This document shows, piece after piece, positions 1 to 8,195 of a stretch of 21,782 bases of DNA. Source of the DNA: Peronospora farinosa (Eukaryota > Oomycota > Peronosporomycetes > Peronosporales > Peronosporaceae); the NCBI GenBank assembly GCA_947646735.1, contig CANTFK010000821.1:1-21782 (forward strand), read 5' to 3'. Position 1 is the first letter of the stretch; the number at the start of each line of letters is the position of its first letter. Under the pieces are notes generated by a model that worked only from the letters and a program-made list of their open reading frames with translations, was not told the DNA's origin and searched no databases. Both the position numbers and the translations under genes were made by a program.

Positions 1-1089
1 ACATCATATATTAAGTCCAAATCTAGGACAAGAAAGCGTTCGATGCTATCGAATTCTAACAAACTTCATACCTAAGGTCAACGGAGCTTTAGGTTCGGTG
101 ACACGTGCACCATGTTCGAGACGGACCGTAATAAAATCACCTTCTTGCGCTTAAGCGCCTCAGCATATCGCTGACTTCCTTCAAGGGGATGGCGTCGGAC
201 ACACTTACCCGACGCCCATAAGTCAATTAAAACTGACCATGGCTTATCAAAGCCCTTAACGGTTGCTGACGCAACTATCGAGCCTGGATTGTACTCACGC
301 TTCGTGAAATCTTCCGCGAAGCCACATGGGGCTGAGCCCTATTCACATCTATCTCCTAGAGGCACTAGTGAACTTAGCTCTTTCCCAGTAAGCGAGGAAC
401 TCCCAACTGGGATTCGACGCTTTTCCCCGCCACGCCCGCCCTTCGGCTTAAACTGTTTTACGGCTCTACCGGTTCTGACGTTGCTTTTGCAACGGGCAAA
501 TTGGGCGTAGATACCTTGTTCTTCCCCACATGTGACATCTACGGATGTTACGTTGCTGCTCTGCAGCTTGGATCTAAACTTCTTCACTGTCAGTATAGGT
601 AAGGTCCATAGGCTCGGCCCTATCAAGTGAGCTTGAAGGATTCCCATGGGTACCGAAGCGAGCCACTTTAGAGTTGAACTCGGCGTTCTGCGCTACGTCG
701 ACCTCCTCCATGAAGGTTGAAGGGTAGACGCAGAAGAAACCCATCCTGTCAACCCCCATGCGTAGTCATATCATGAAATGGCTACCCGGACCCTCTGGAG
801 AAGGGTCCAGCGGCATAGCAGCAAGCAGAGGTCTAAGCTCATGAACAAAGCCCAATAAATCCTTCTTTTCTTGTCGGGAAGCCAAGAAGCGGGATCGCAC
901 GCGACAAGCCTGATTAGGCGGTGCGAGCACCCGAGATATCTGCTGTTTTTGCGAATCCCAAGCGGGTTACGCAGCATCTACAGACGCATCACACGTATGT
1001 ACCCATTCTCTGGTCCCATCACCAAATTTGGAAAAGACGAAGCCAGCTTGTTGTTGACCAGACCTTAGCATAGCGATGCTCATCGGCAT
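1..1089 (-). pseudogene. Broken gag and 5' pol (retropepsin) of gypsy element
   Basis: A Gag-like reading begins with ATG at 1089-1087 on the minus strand and is stopped by TAA at 967-969. Gag-like sequence resumes in other frames: positions 759-574 encode the motifs AEFN and DRAEPMDL, which I recognise from oomycete gypsy Gag proteins, and 647-342 encodes a Cys-poor remnant of the zinc-knuckle region followed by a basic linker, with a stop at 339-341. Past that stop the same frame gives a retropepsin-like segment (about 300-120) in which the active-site Asp is kept but the following two residues of the Asp-Ser/Thr-Gly triad are changed (DLWA). Frame changes occur near 110 and near 57, and the last readable peptide (FLVLDLDLIYD, 31-1) matches the second half of the protease. 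The number of lesions argues for an old, inactive copy. Confidence 0.75.
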
Positions 1090-1196
1090 TTTAACTTCTC
1101 AAGTCCAGAGAAAGAGGTTTTACTCCTCTTTCACCTCGAAAATTTTACCGCCTAGAACTAGCGGACGAGCCTTTGGCTCATTAACGGACACCGATA

Positions 1197-1918
1197 TGTA
1201 GTGCGTTGGCATAGCCGATGCTACATAGTTATATACCTGTCCGATCATCGTTGCTTCACAACGCATAAAAGCCTCAAGGCGCGCATTCAGCACTTCAGGG
1301 CCTTAGGTCATAATGTGGTTGATCTATTCGACCCCCAATTGAAGCTATTAAATTATGCAGCGCGAGTCGCTGCGCATCAGAAAGGTGAGCAACACTTTCC
1401 ATCCTCACAGAGGATCAGTCATTACTACTTAGATATAGGTTTGAATACAAGTACTACCAAAGGTAGCGAAGATACGTAGCTCATAAGTCAGAGAAAGACT
1501 TAAAAGGCTAACAGTCTCTTAGTTCTAAAGAGCTGATAAAATTTACGGCTTAAAGCCCCTTAGTTCTAAGGAACTAACATAACAACTTAGAAAGTCTACC
1601 TGTTCGAAAGAGCTTAGAGAAACTTCTCGTCAACAAGCTTTACAGTTTAGAAAGCTTTACAGCTTTGGGTTCATAGAACCAAACGCACAGAGGGTACTAG
1701 AGAATAAGCTTTATAAAGGCGACGGTTAAAAAATGATATCCAAATATTACGTCACGTTTAGATAACCATGAATATTCTGCAAAAGATGTATCCTTGATAC
1801 TTGTCCAAATTAGGATGTGTACGTTCAGTATGGGCGTTTAGATATGGTATCGGTAATACCGCTACTTTTCGATTATGGGTCGAATATGGATACACTTAAC
1901 CGGCGCAACCCCGTTACA
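1197..1918 (-). repeat. Putative 5' LTR of the gypsy element
   Basis: The outer edge at 1918 is well supported (TGTAACGGGG on the minus strand). The inner edge is inferred: at 1197 the plus strand has TGTA, so the segment runs TGTA...TACA, the short inverted ends expected of an LTR, giving about 722 bp. The bases just inside (minus strand TATCGGTGTCCG) could be the primer-binding site but I cannot match them to a tRNA with certainty. The segment holds several diverged copies of a TTAGTTCTAAAGAGCT-like unit around 1515-1620. The second LTR is not in the window to confirm the boundaries. Confidence 0.5.
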
Positions 1919-2069
1919 TAAAGCCATCCTGGTATTTAATTTTGCCATGCCATACGTATAGTATACGCCTTGGTATATTTTTATTTTTCGCACATTTCTT
2001 AGTTTTTTTGGGTATCACATGGTATATTTTGTCATATTCTCATGATTATAAGTAATTTGTATAGATAGC

Positions 2070-2109
2070 ACCGGTAGCTTACGATGTACCGGTATTACAA
2101 TCTACCGGT
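2070..2109. promoter_or_regulatory. Three ACCGGT motifs upstream of rpiA
   Basis: ACCGGT occurs at 2070-2075, 2088-2093 and 2104-2109, with starts 18 and 16 bp apart. The outer copies are embedded in CACCGGTA and TACCGGTG, so the whole cluster is itself roughly palindromic. It lies 38-77 bp before the rpiA ATG, where a regulatory site would be expected. ACCGGT is self-complementary, so each copy could bind a dimer. No oomycete TCATT-type initiator is visible between the LTR edge and this start codon. The regulatory role is inference. Confidence 0.35.
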
Positions 2110-2146
2110 GCAAGATTAGTAACCACGCTGACACAATTCGACAAGA

Positions 2147-3006
2147 ATGCTGAGCCCCATCGAACAGTCCAAGCGCACGGTCTGCACTATTGTCCCCTTG
2201 TAATTACTAATCTTCACGCTTAACGTTTCGCTCTTTTTCTGTATTGCTACAGGCCGCACGTCAAGCTGTGGACGAGTACGTCCAGAGCGGATTTGTCGTG
2301 GGTATCGGTAGTGGCTCTACGGTCGTGTACGCCGCTGAACATCTTGGAGAGCTCGTGAAGGAGCAAAAACTGACGGACATTCGATGCATTCCCACGTCTT
2401 TCCAGTCAAAGCAGGTGCAATTGTAGCAGAACTCGGTTTTTCGCTATTATTTCAATTGCTAATCTCTCTTGCCAACAGCTTATTGCCCAGTACAAGCTCA
2501 CACTCACTAGTCTGGACGAATGTCCTGTCATTGATGTGACTATTGATGGCGCTGATGAGGTGGATCTGCAGCTAAATTGTATCAAAGGAGGTGGTGGCTG
2601 TCAACTGCAGGAGAAGATTGTGGCCTTTGCAGCTAGAAAGTTTGTGGTCATTGCTGACTACCGCAAAGAGTCGAACAAGCTCGGCGAGCAGTGGGTCCAG
2701 GGCGTGCCTATCGAGGTCGTCCCCATGGCATATGTGCCGCTTATGCACAAGATGAAACAGGATTTTTGCGGTAGTCCGGTACTGCGCATGGCCAAATGCA
2801 AGGCTGGCCCTGTAGTAACTGACAATGGAAACTTTGTGCTTGATGTGAATTTTGGAGAGATTAGTGACCCAAAGACACTCTGTGATCATCTCAAGCTTCT
2901 TCCCGGTGTAGCGGAGGTCGGTCTCTTCTGTGGCATGGCTGAGAAGGTCTACTTTGGACAGACAGATGGCTCCATCACGACACGCATAGCGAAGAAATCT
3001 GCGTAG
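2147..3006 (+). CDS. rpiA: Ribose-5-phosphate isomerase A
   Basis: Interconverts ribose 5-phosphate and ribulose 5-phosphate in the non-oxidative pentose phosphate pathway. Three exons fit: 2147-2179, 2253-2414 and 2479-3006, with two GT-AG introns of 73 and 64 nt, both phase 0, each holding a CTAAT branch-like sequence (TTACTAATC and TTGCTAATC). The spliced protein is 240 residues, the usual size of RpiA. Visible family motifs are the phosphate-binding GIGSGSTV (about residues 28-35), DGADEVD and [11 protein letters not shown], where the Asp, Lys and Glu of the active site sit. The first exon codes only 11 residues ([11 protein letters not shown]); it was chosen because the exon 2 frame opens with an acceptor (CTACAG) and no good ATG. 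No targeting sequence is seen, so it is probably cytosolic. A decayed gypsy LTR ends 228 bp upstream. Confidence 0.93.
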
Positions 3007-3241
3007 GCTGTGTGCTTCCGCAACAGCAACAAAACATATGGCAGTAATTTCTCTAATGGCGATCTTGTATTGCTACGACGAGTGGATGAATCATCATAAT
3101 GCATGACTTTCAGGATATTTTCTTAGTCATTACTGGCTAGCACTGCATACAATGCATGGCGGAGTCAATGCAAGCTCTAAACATGCAGCAATATAAATGA
3201 AAAAGATGCTAAACGACTACATGTACATACGCTTGGACCAG
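3007..3241. other. Convergent intergenic spacer
   Basis: The 235 bp between the rpiA stop and the stop of the makorin gene on the other strand must hold both 3' untranslated regions. AT-rich stretches such as AATATAAATGAAAAAG near 3190 could serve polyadenylation, but no clear signal decides it. No gene is visible. Confidence 0.6.
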
Positions 3242-4815
3242 TCATTCGCCGCTGATCGCACTTTGTTGAAAATAGTGCTCGAGACGGACTTGACGAAGGA
3301 CATCATACTGGCCATCAGCGTCGACGGCAACCCGCACTTGGCGTGATTCCAAGGTGCCGTCCGGAAAACGGTGTGCGTAGAAGCAACTGGTGCCAAAAGG
3401 ACATGTTCCTCTACAGGTAATCAGCACAACTCGCAACAAGTTATTACACGTGTACACTATTGAGGCAGGGACAGCACTTTCGATGTCATACCTTCCTTCG
3501 TCGAAGTGGCGGCACGGAATAGCCGACAGGTTTTTCTGTTCACGCATGAAACTTATAAGTTGCAGCTTGCCACACCCCAATACACATATCTGGCACGTAC
3601 TCGGTACACGTCGATAAGGACTTTCTTACGCTCCGAATTGGTGACCATCCGACTAGACGGGATGATAAAACTCGTCTCCACACGGCATACTGGACACTGG
3701 CGTACTGTTTGCTTTGGCTGATCAGCAGTACCTCTCCAGTTTCGCAAGCATGTGAGACAAAAAGAGTGGTTGCATCCAGATAGCAATCCAAAACGCTCGC
3801 CTTTGCCAATCACATTCTCGTAGCAAATGCCGCATTCCAGATCTTGCGAAAGACGAACCTCCTCGTCCATTGCGAGCTTTTCCTCCTCGCTTGCAACACA
3901 CTCGGGTAGGGAATGCGCATAGAAGCACGTGTCGCCATATACACACGTTCCTTGCAAATAGAATGTGCAGATTTTGCTGTGAATAGCAACAACAACAACA
4001 AGTCGGTCAGTCACTGAATAGCATCAGCGCGTAATCCAACGCTGAGACTAGAAACGTACGGCGGCGCAGGACACTCTTCATCAAATGCATGCGGTCTGTT
4101 CGTCACATTCTTCTTCGCAACTTCCACGTAAGACTCTTTCGGCATGGGTGGTACAGACTCAGTCTCCACGTTTTCGAACTCTCCAGGTGCTCCGTAGTAA
4201 TACAACTCTATAACCAATCACACTGTTAACATCAAAAGAAGCTTGCAAGAAAGAGCACCATCAAAGATGTTGCAACCAACCTTCCTCCTTTGAAATGAAA
4301 TCTGTCATATCATTCTTCTCGACCTCCTGCTCTTTCTCACGCGATGCTTCAGCTACTGGACTCTTCATCTTCTCTTCTTCATCTGAAAATTTATCAAGTG
4401 TGGACGATTCCTCCGTCTCGGCTTCCACTTTGCTATCGTGCTGGCTCTCTTGTGTCTCCTTCTTCTCTACGTGTACGTATGGACATTTACTTCCATTGGA
4501 GCAGTCGCCATACTTGAAAAACTTGCATGGAATGCCGTAAAAGCCCGGCGCAATCGTCTTTTCACCAGTACTAGAACTCACTCGTATTGCTGCTGCCTGT
4601 GCCTTAGCTGAGTGAGAAAACTTGCACTTGCGTCCCGCTTTGCACGCGCCTTGAAGGAAAAACTTGCAGGGCAGTGGACTCACGGCCAGATCCTCACGCG
4701 GTGCGTGAAAGAACTTGCAGCTACTGCCGTTACGGCACTTCCCAGCTGCAAAGAACAAGCACGGTGTCATCTTTTGGGCTTCCGAGCTGCTTGAAGTATC
4801 AGACTTGGTCGGCAT
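3242..4815 (-). CDS. Makorin-like RING E3 ligase with five CCCH zinc fingers
   Basis: A probable E3 ubiquitin ligase that may also bind RNA. Five exons fit on the minus strand: 4815-4281, 4207-4060, 3976-3601, 3535-3492 and 3410-3242. All four introns are GT-AG, and two donors are GTACGT. The product is 423 residues. CCCH fingers (C-x7-C-x5-C-x3-H) lie at residues 19-37, 50-68, 97-115 and 231-249. A C3HC4 RING follows at 276-325 (CGIC...CNHSFC...CPVC), then a fifth finger at 361-381 containing CRHFDEGRGTCPFG, which is the diagnostic makorin C-terminal finger. That last finger is only complete when exons 4 and 5 are joined, which supports the model. An acidic, Glu/Lys-rich linker (about 118-170) separates the third and fourth fingers. 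Animal makorins usually have fewer CCCH fingers plus a Makorin-type Cys-His motif before the RING; I do not see that motif here. Confidence 0.88.
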
Positions 4816-5285
4816 GAGTTAATGAGATCTCTTCGGCAGACGAATAATTTGGAAATGATAAAAAACGGTATGACCTCGTGACTCGTGATGGATTGGATAA
4901 AAAGACTGATGGTAATATATAACTGAGCCAGACTCGATTCAAAGAGACTTAGTATTGATGTTACGGATTAGTAACGATAGCTAGTAATGAGACGACTTTG
5001 TCTGGTGAAGAGAAAAACAACTTTTAAACGTACTTTGATATATTGAAAGCGGGCTCGATGGGACCAAATTTTGTCGCAATGCTATTACTGCTTCCGGTCA
5101 GTGGCTGTATCACGAAGCAACATTTCAAGCCTGGCCACCATCGGAATTTTAGTTGATCTGCCTGCACATAGACATGGCAGGTGGTAAACTCTGATCTGAC
5201 GCTTTAAGCGGCTGAAGTCGATGGCCATAAGCTGCGTCGAATGAAGGTTGTAATGTGGTCTGGGTGGAGCTAGTTGACGCTCGAC
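4816..5285. other. Intergenic spacer upstream of makorin, downstream of bZIP 1
   Basis: This 470 bp carries the makorin promoter at its left end (initiator-like motif at 4846-4858) and the 3' flank of the first bZIP gene at its right end. It is moderately AT-rich. I see no further gene, RNA or repeat. The strong similarity between the two bZIP genes stops within the last codons and does not extend into this spacer. Confidence 0.6.
4846..4858 (-). promoter_or_regulatory. Oomycete initiator-like core promoter of the makorin gene
   Basis: The minus strand reads TCATTTCCAAATT, close to the oomycete initiator plus flanking region consensus (GCTCATTYYNCAWTTT). It lies about 31-43 bp upstream of the start codon at 4815, which fits the short 5' leaders of oomycete genes. 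The match is by eye, with one departure from the consensus at the CA position. Confidence 0.55.
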
Positions 5286-7079
5286 CTAGACGCTCAATGG
5301 ATGCATAGCCTCGCTTTCCCATCGCAGCATACCAAACATCGCCTCGTTCGCCAACTGGTTCAGCACCTTGTCGTCCTTCTCACCCTTGACATCATAGTAG
5401 CCAAGGAAGTGCGCCTTCCACTGAGACGCCTCGTTCTCGCCACCGATAAACATCCATCCTTGGCATTCCTCGCCACGAGTGCAGTTCTCAGCAGCCTCGG
5501 TCTGGACGGAAATGGATTTTAGTCCAATGTAGTAGTCATCACCATCACGCAGTCGGAACGCCACCGAGATGAACTCTCGATCCGACATGTCAGATGCAAC
5601 GGAGGCGATGCGATGCACCACCACAATATCGTCAGTCACCTTCTGCAAAATGCGAAGCTGCTTCACGTCCGGGTAAATACGTTTGCATTTCTCTGGAGAC
5701 GTGATGATCTCCCACGACGCATCAGCAACCTCACGGATATTCTTGTCACTAATCGAACGAACAGCTCGGAAGTTCAGACACGTGCTCGCAGCCCACAATT
5801 CCGTCTTCCATCCCATCGCATAACACACATTCGTCTTCGAGTTTACAGACGGACCGAACGTCTTCAGCTCATTGTACGCGTGACGCACAGCCTCGTGACA
5901 CAAATTCAGGTCTACCACCAGTGTCGGACCCTTCAGAGGGTTCATCTGGTCGCTGATCCACATCGGAACACCAGCGATCTTCTTGCGGTCCACGTCACGG
6001 CAGTCGCTCGGCAACGCATTCAGACCGTATTGGATCATGCGAGCAAAGTTCTCGTGCTGTAGCAACTGCTCTTTCAACTTGTTGTTGTCCTTGCGCAAAG
6101 TCTGCACTGTCGCCATCTGCTTCTCGTACGCCTCCGTCAACGCCTGCTCGCTCATACCGGCCATCTGAGAGCACTGCTCCGTCAGATCACCACCGATGAT
6201 ACGAATTTGTTCCTTCAATTCTGCAATACGGTCGCGCAAGAAACTCTCCTCGTCCTTCTGCTTTTTGCGCCGGCGACGTGATGCGTAACGAACCTGCTGT
6301 CGACGGCGCTCCTTCTTTTTCTGAGCGTCGTCCTCCCCCATGCCGTCCTCGTCACTGCTCCCGTCATTATTGCTCGACGTCGCCAACGCACGTGAGCTGC
6401 TGTTTGAAGATTTGGACGTCGTCGAAGTGGGGACAATTGCACTAGGAGCGACAGCAGCCTGTCGGGGCACAGCAGAAACAGGCGCTGGAATACTGATACC
6501 GAGACCTCCAAGGTTAGACGACACTACCGGCGTGCCCATATTGGGTTGCTGGTGAATACCGACGCCCATACGTCCACCAACTCCGACGCCATTGGGAGAC
6601 ATCTGATTCATGTGCATGGAGCCAGGCATGCCATTCTGCTGCATAGGCGGTGCTTGACTTGTTATGGGAATTCCTTGGGTCCGTCCCGATTGTAGACTAG
6701 ATGCCTGCGGATGCTGTGGCATGAGCTGCTGGTCGTAAACATGGTTAGGCATCTGACCGAGATGCTGTTGCTGCTGGAGTCCCACGGGATCGTTTCCAAG
6801 TGCACCCAGCAGGTCGTCCATAAAGCGCGGATCATCTTCAGGCACCACCATGCCATTCTGCTGCATAAGACCCATATTCGTATGCTGCTGGTGCATTTGA
6901 GGTGGAGGATGATACAGTCCGTTGTTCATGGGCAGTGGGTCAAACATCATGTCCTGTATTCCATAATGCTGCATCGGTGGCTGTTGAGGCGCACGCTGCT
7001 GCTGCTGCTGATGCTGATGATGGGACATCCTGTTCGGCATTCCCACACGACCGGTAGGCATACCATATGGCTGGTCCAT
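5286..7079 (-). CDS. bZIP transcription factor with C-terminal START-like domain (paralogue 1)
   Basis: A nuclear bZIP protein of 597 residues without introns. The start at 7079 gives an N terminus (MDQPYGMP) that matches its neighbour; an upstream in-frame Met at 7160 adds 27 residues with no counterpart there and is less likely. The N-terminal 250 residues are rich in Gln, Met and Pro (QQQQQ near 24-28) and include an acidic-hydrophobic patch (about 81-97) that could activate transcription. A Ser-rich and acidic stretch leads into the basic region (about 254-278), followed by a leucine-zipper/coiled coil to about 348. At the position that is Asn in nearly all bZIPs there is Val263. Residues from about 380 to 590 form a separate domain whose pattern resembles the START-like C-terminal regions seen in other oomycete transcription-factor-like proteins; that fold assignment is inference. 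The next gene upstream on the same strand is a tandem copy. Confidence 0.85.
   Translation of the reverse strand: MDQPYGMPTGRVGMPNRMSHHQHQQQQQRAPQQPPMQHYGIQDMMFDPLPMNNGLYHPPPQMHQQHTNMGLMQQNGMVVPEDDPRFMDDLLGALGNDPVGLQQQQHLGQMPNHVYDQQLMPQHPQASSLQSGRTQGIPITSQAPPMQQNGMPGSMHMNQMSPNGVGVGGRMGVGIHQQPNMGTPVVSSNLGGLGISIPAPVSAVPRQAAVAPSAIVPTSTTSKSSNSSSRALATSSNNDGSSDEDGMGEDDAQKKKERRRQQVRYASRRRRKKQKDEESFLRDRIAELKEQIRIIGGDLTEQCSQMAGMSEQALTEAYEKQMATVQTLRKDNNKLKEQLLQHENFARMIQYGLNALPSDCRDVDRKKIAGVPMWISDQMNPLKGPTLVVDLNLCHEAVRHAYNELKTFGPSVNSKTNVCYAMGWKTELWAASTCLNFRAVRSISDKNIREVADASWEIITSPEKCKRIYPDVKQLRILQKVTDDIVVVHRIASVASDMSDREFISVAFRLRDGDDYYIGLKSISVQTEAAENCTRGEECQGWMFIGGENEASQWKAHFLGYYDVKGEKDDKVLNQLANEAMFGMLRWESEAMHPLSV
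5298..6778. repeat. 1481-bp direct repeat, copy 1 (within bZIP 1)
   Basis: Matches 8208-9688 at a constant offset of 2910. I see a single substitution (G at 6625, C at 9535), including at synonymous positions. The block begins in the last few codons of the gene and ends abruptly about 100 codons after the start codon. Outside it the two genes are still homologous on the 5' side but clearly diverged, and the flanking spacers are unrelated. Confidence 0.9.
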
Positions 7080-8195
7080 TGGAACGAGATTGCACGCTTT
7101 TTTTGGGGTTGTTCCTCTTTGCGCGCAGATTGGTATGTGCCGTCTTCCTTCTGCGCACATCTAAGCAGCTGCAATTCCTTTGCAATTCATTTGAGAAACG
7201 TTTTAGCCAATACAAAAAGCTTAAGGAGAGATGGGAGGTACACCTGTGTCGACTTCGATTGTATTGCTGTATGCTTCTTTACATCGGCAGACTCACTGAA
7301 GTGTCGTTTGTTTTGGAAGAATGCCAAGTACGCATCCTATAGTCAGTTGCCTCATAAAAATGGAACCCAGTTGTATTCTCTGAGTCAGCTATGCTTAACT
7401 GGCCGGAAACCTCAATATGTGGCTGGCAAGTAAAAGTGCGCATGCCGCCGGGTGTACTAATGCAAAATTGTCGTATAATTGTCGCTATTGTTAGCTGGGA
7501 CAATTAGGGCGTTTAAATAGCCGTTTTCCATGTAATTCTACGTGTAGAGAGAGCTTAAGTCAAGCGATCGACACTCATGTGCTGATACACTAGTAGTACC
7601 CACAGATAGATTCCATTACAAAACTGTTACTCTGGCTCTACTGTAGCTATATGTAAGAAGATACGACCTGCGCCTATTTGATTACTGACGAAAGCATTGT
7701 TGATAAAGGTAAGTAAGCAAATAAGCTCGACCACCCAAACTGTAGACGAATCCCGTCACCTTTTGTTGTGTCCGTGCAACGAATGAGTCAAATTTATTTC
7801 GCGTTGGCGCACTCGAAACACGGCACTCCTTGGTTTAAGGCCGTTCATATAACATTGTCAGTCCGCACAGCGCCACTCAGGAATGAAGTCGAGGGTTGTC
7901 GCGTCGTCTGCATCTGTACCCAGCCAGTTTATTATTCATCGAAAGATAAGACCCAGTAATCGCCTGTGGTCACAAGTTGCAAGGACAACTTTATCCTGCA
8001 AAACAGTACAAATGAATTGCATTGCTATTACTCTCTCATGTTGTCAGCACAATACAATCGTATACACTCTGATCAGTCTATTGTCAACAGATAAGCAGTA
8101 GCACTAGGCGTAGCCACCTGTCAGTAGCTCATCGTCTGGCATTCACCATCTTGCAAAAAAAAGAAAAGAGCGATCACGGAGGAAGAGCTACTGCT
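7080..8195. other. Intergenic spacer between the two bZIP genes
   Basis: These 1116 bp hold the promoter of bZIP 1 (left part, minus strand) and the 3' flank of bZIP 2 (right part). No TCATTYYNCA-type initiator is obvious upstream of the 7079 start. Two exact TGAGTCA sites, the classical AP-1/bZIP half-site pair, occur at 7381-7387 and 7784-7790. The short open frames here have no recognisable content and I do not call them genes. Confidence 0.55.

Larger units (their letters stand above)
1..1918 (-). mobile_element. Degraded Ty3/gypsy LTR retrotransposon, 5' part
   Basis: Read on the minus strand, this stretch has the order LTR, gag, protease expected of a Ty3/gypsy element. The right-hand edge (plus-strand ...CCCCGTTACA ending at 1918) reads TGTAACGGGG on the minus strand, a typical LTR start of oomycete gypsy elements. 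Broken Gag-like peptides follow between about 1089 and 340, then protease-like peptides between about 300 and 1, where the window ends. Stops and frame changes show it is no longer coding. The reverse transcriptase, integrase and 3' LTR, if present, lie outside the window, so neither full length nor target-site duplication can be checked. The element ends only 228 bp from the rpiA start codon. Confidence 0.8.

Noticed and set aside
1201..1479. Plus-strand open frame of 92 codons
   Set aside because: It lies inside the inferred LTR, on the strand opposite the element, and has no recognisable content.
7080..7160. Extended start of bZIP 1 at 7160
   Set aside because: The extra 27 residues have no counterpart in the paralogue, and both proteins align from MDQ at 7079 and 9980.
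6711..7433. Plus-strand open frame of 240 codons
   Set aside because: It is antisense to the CAG/CTG-rich 5' part of bZIP 1; its His/Leu-rich composition is the mirror of that repeat-rich coding sequence.
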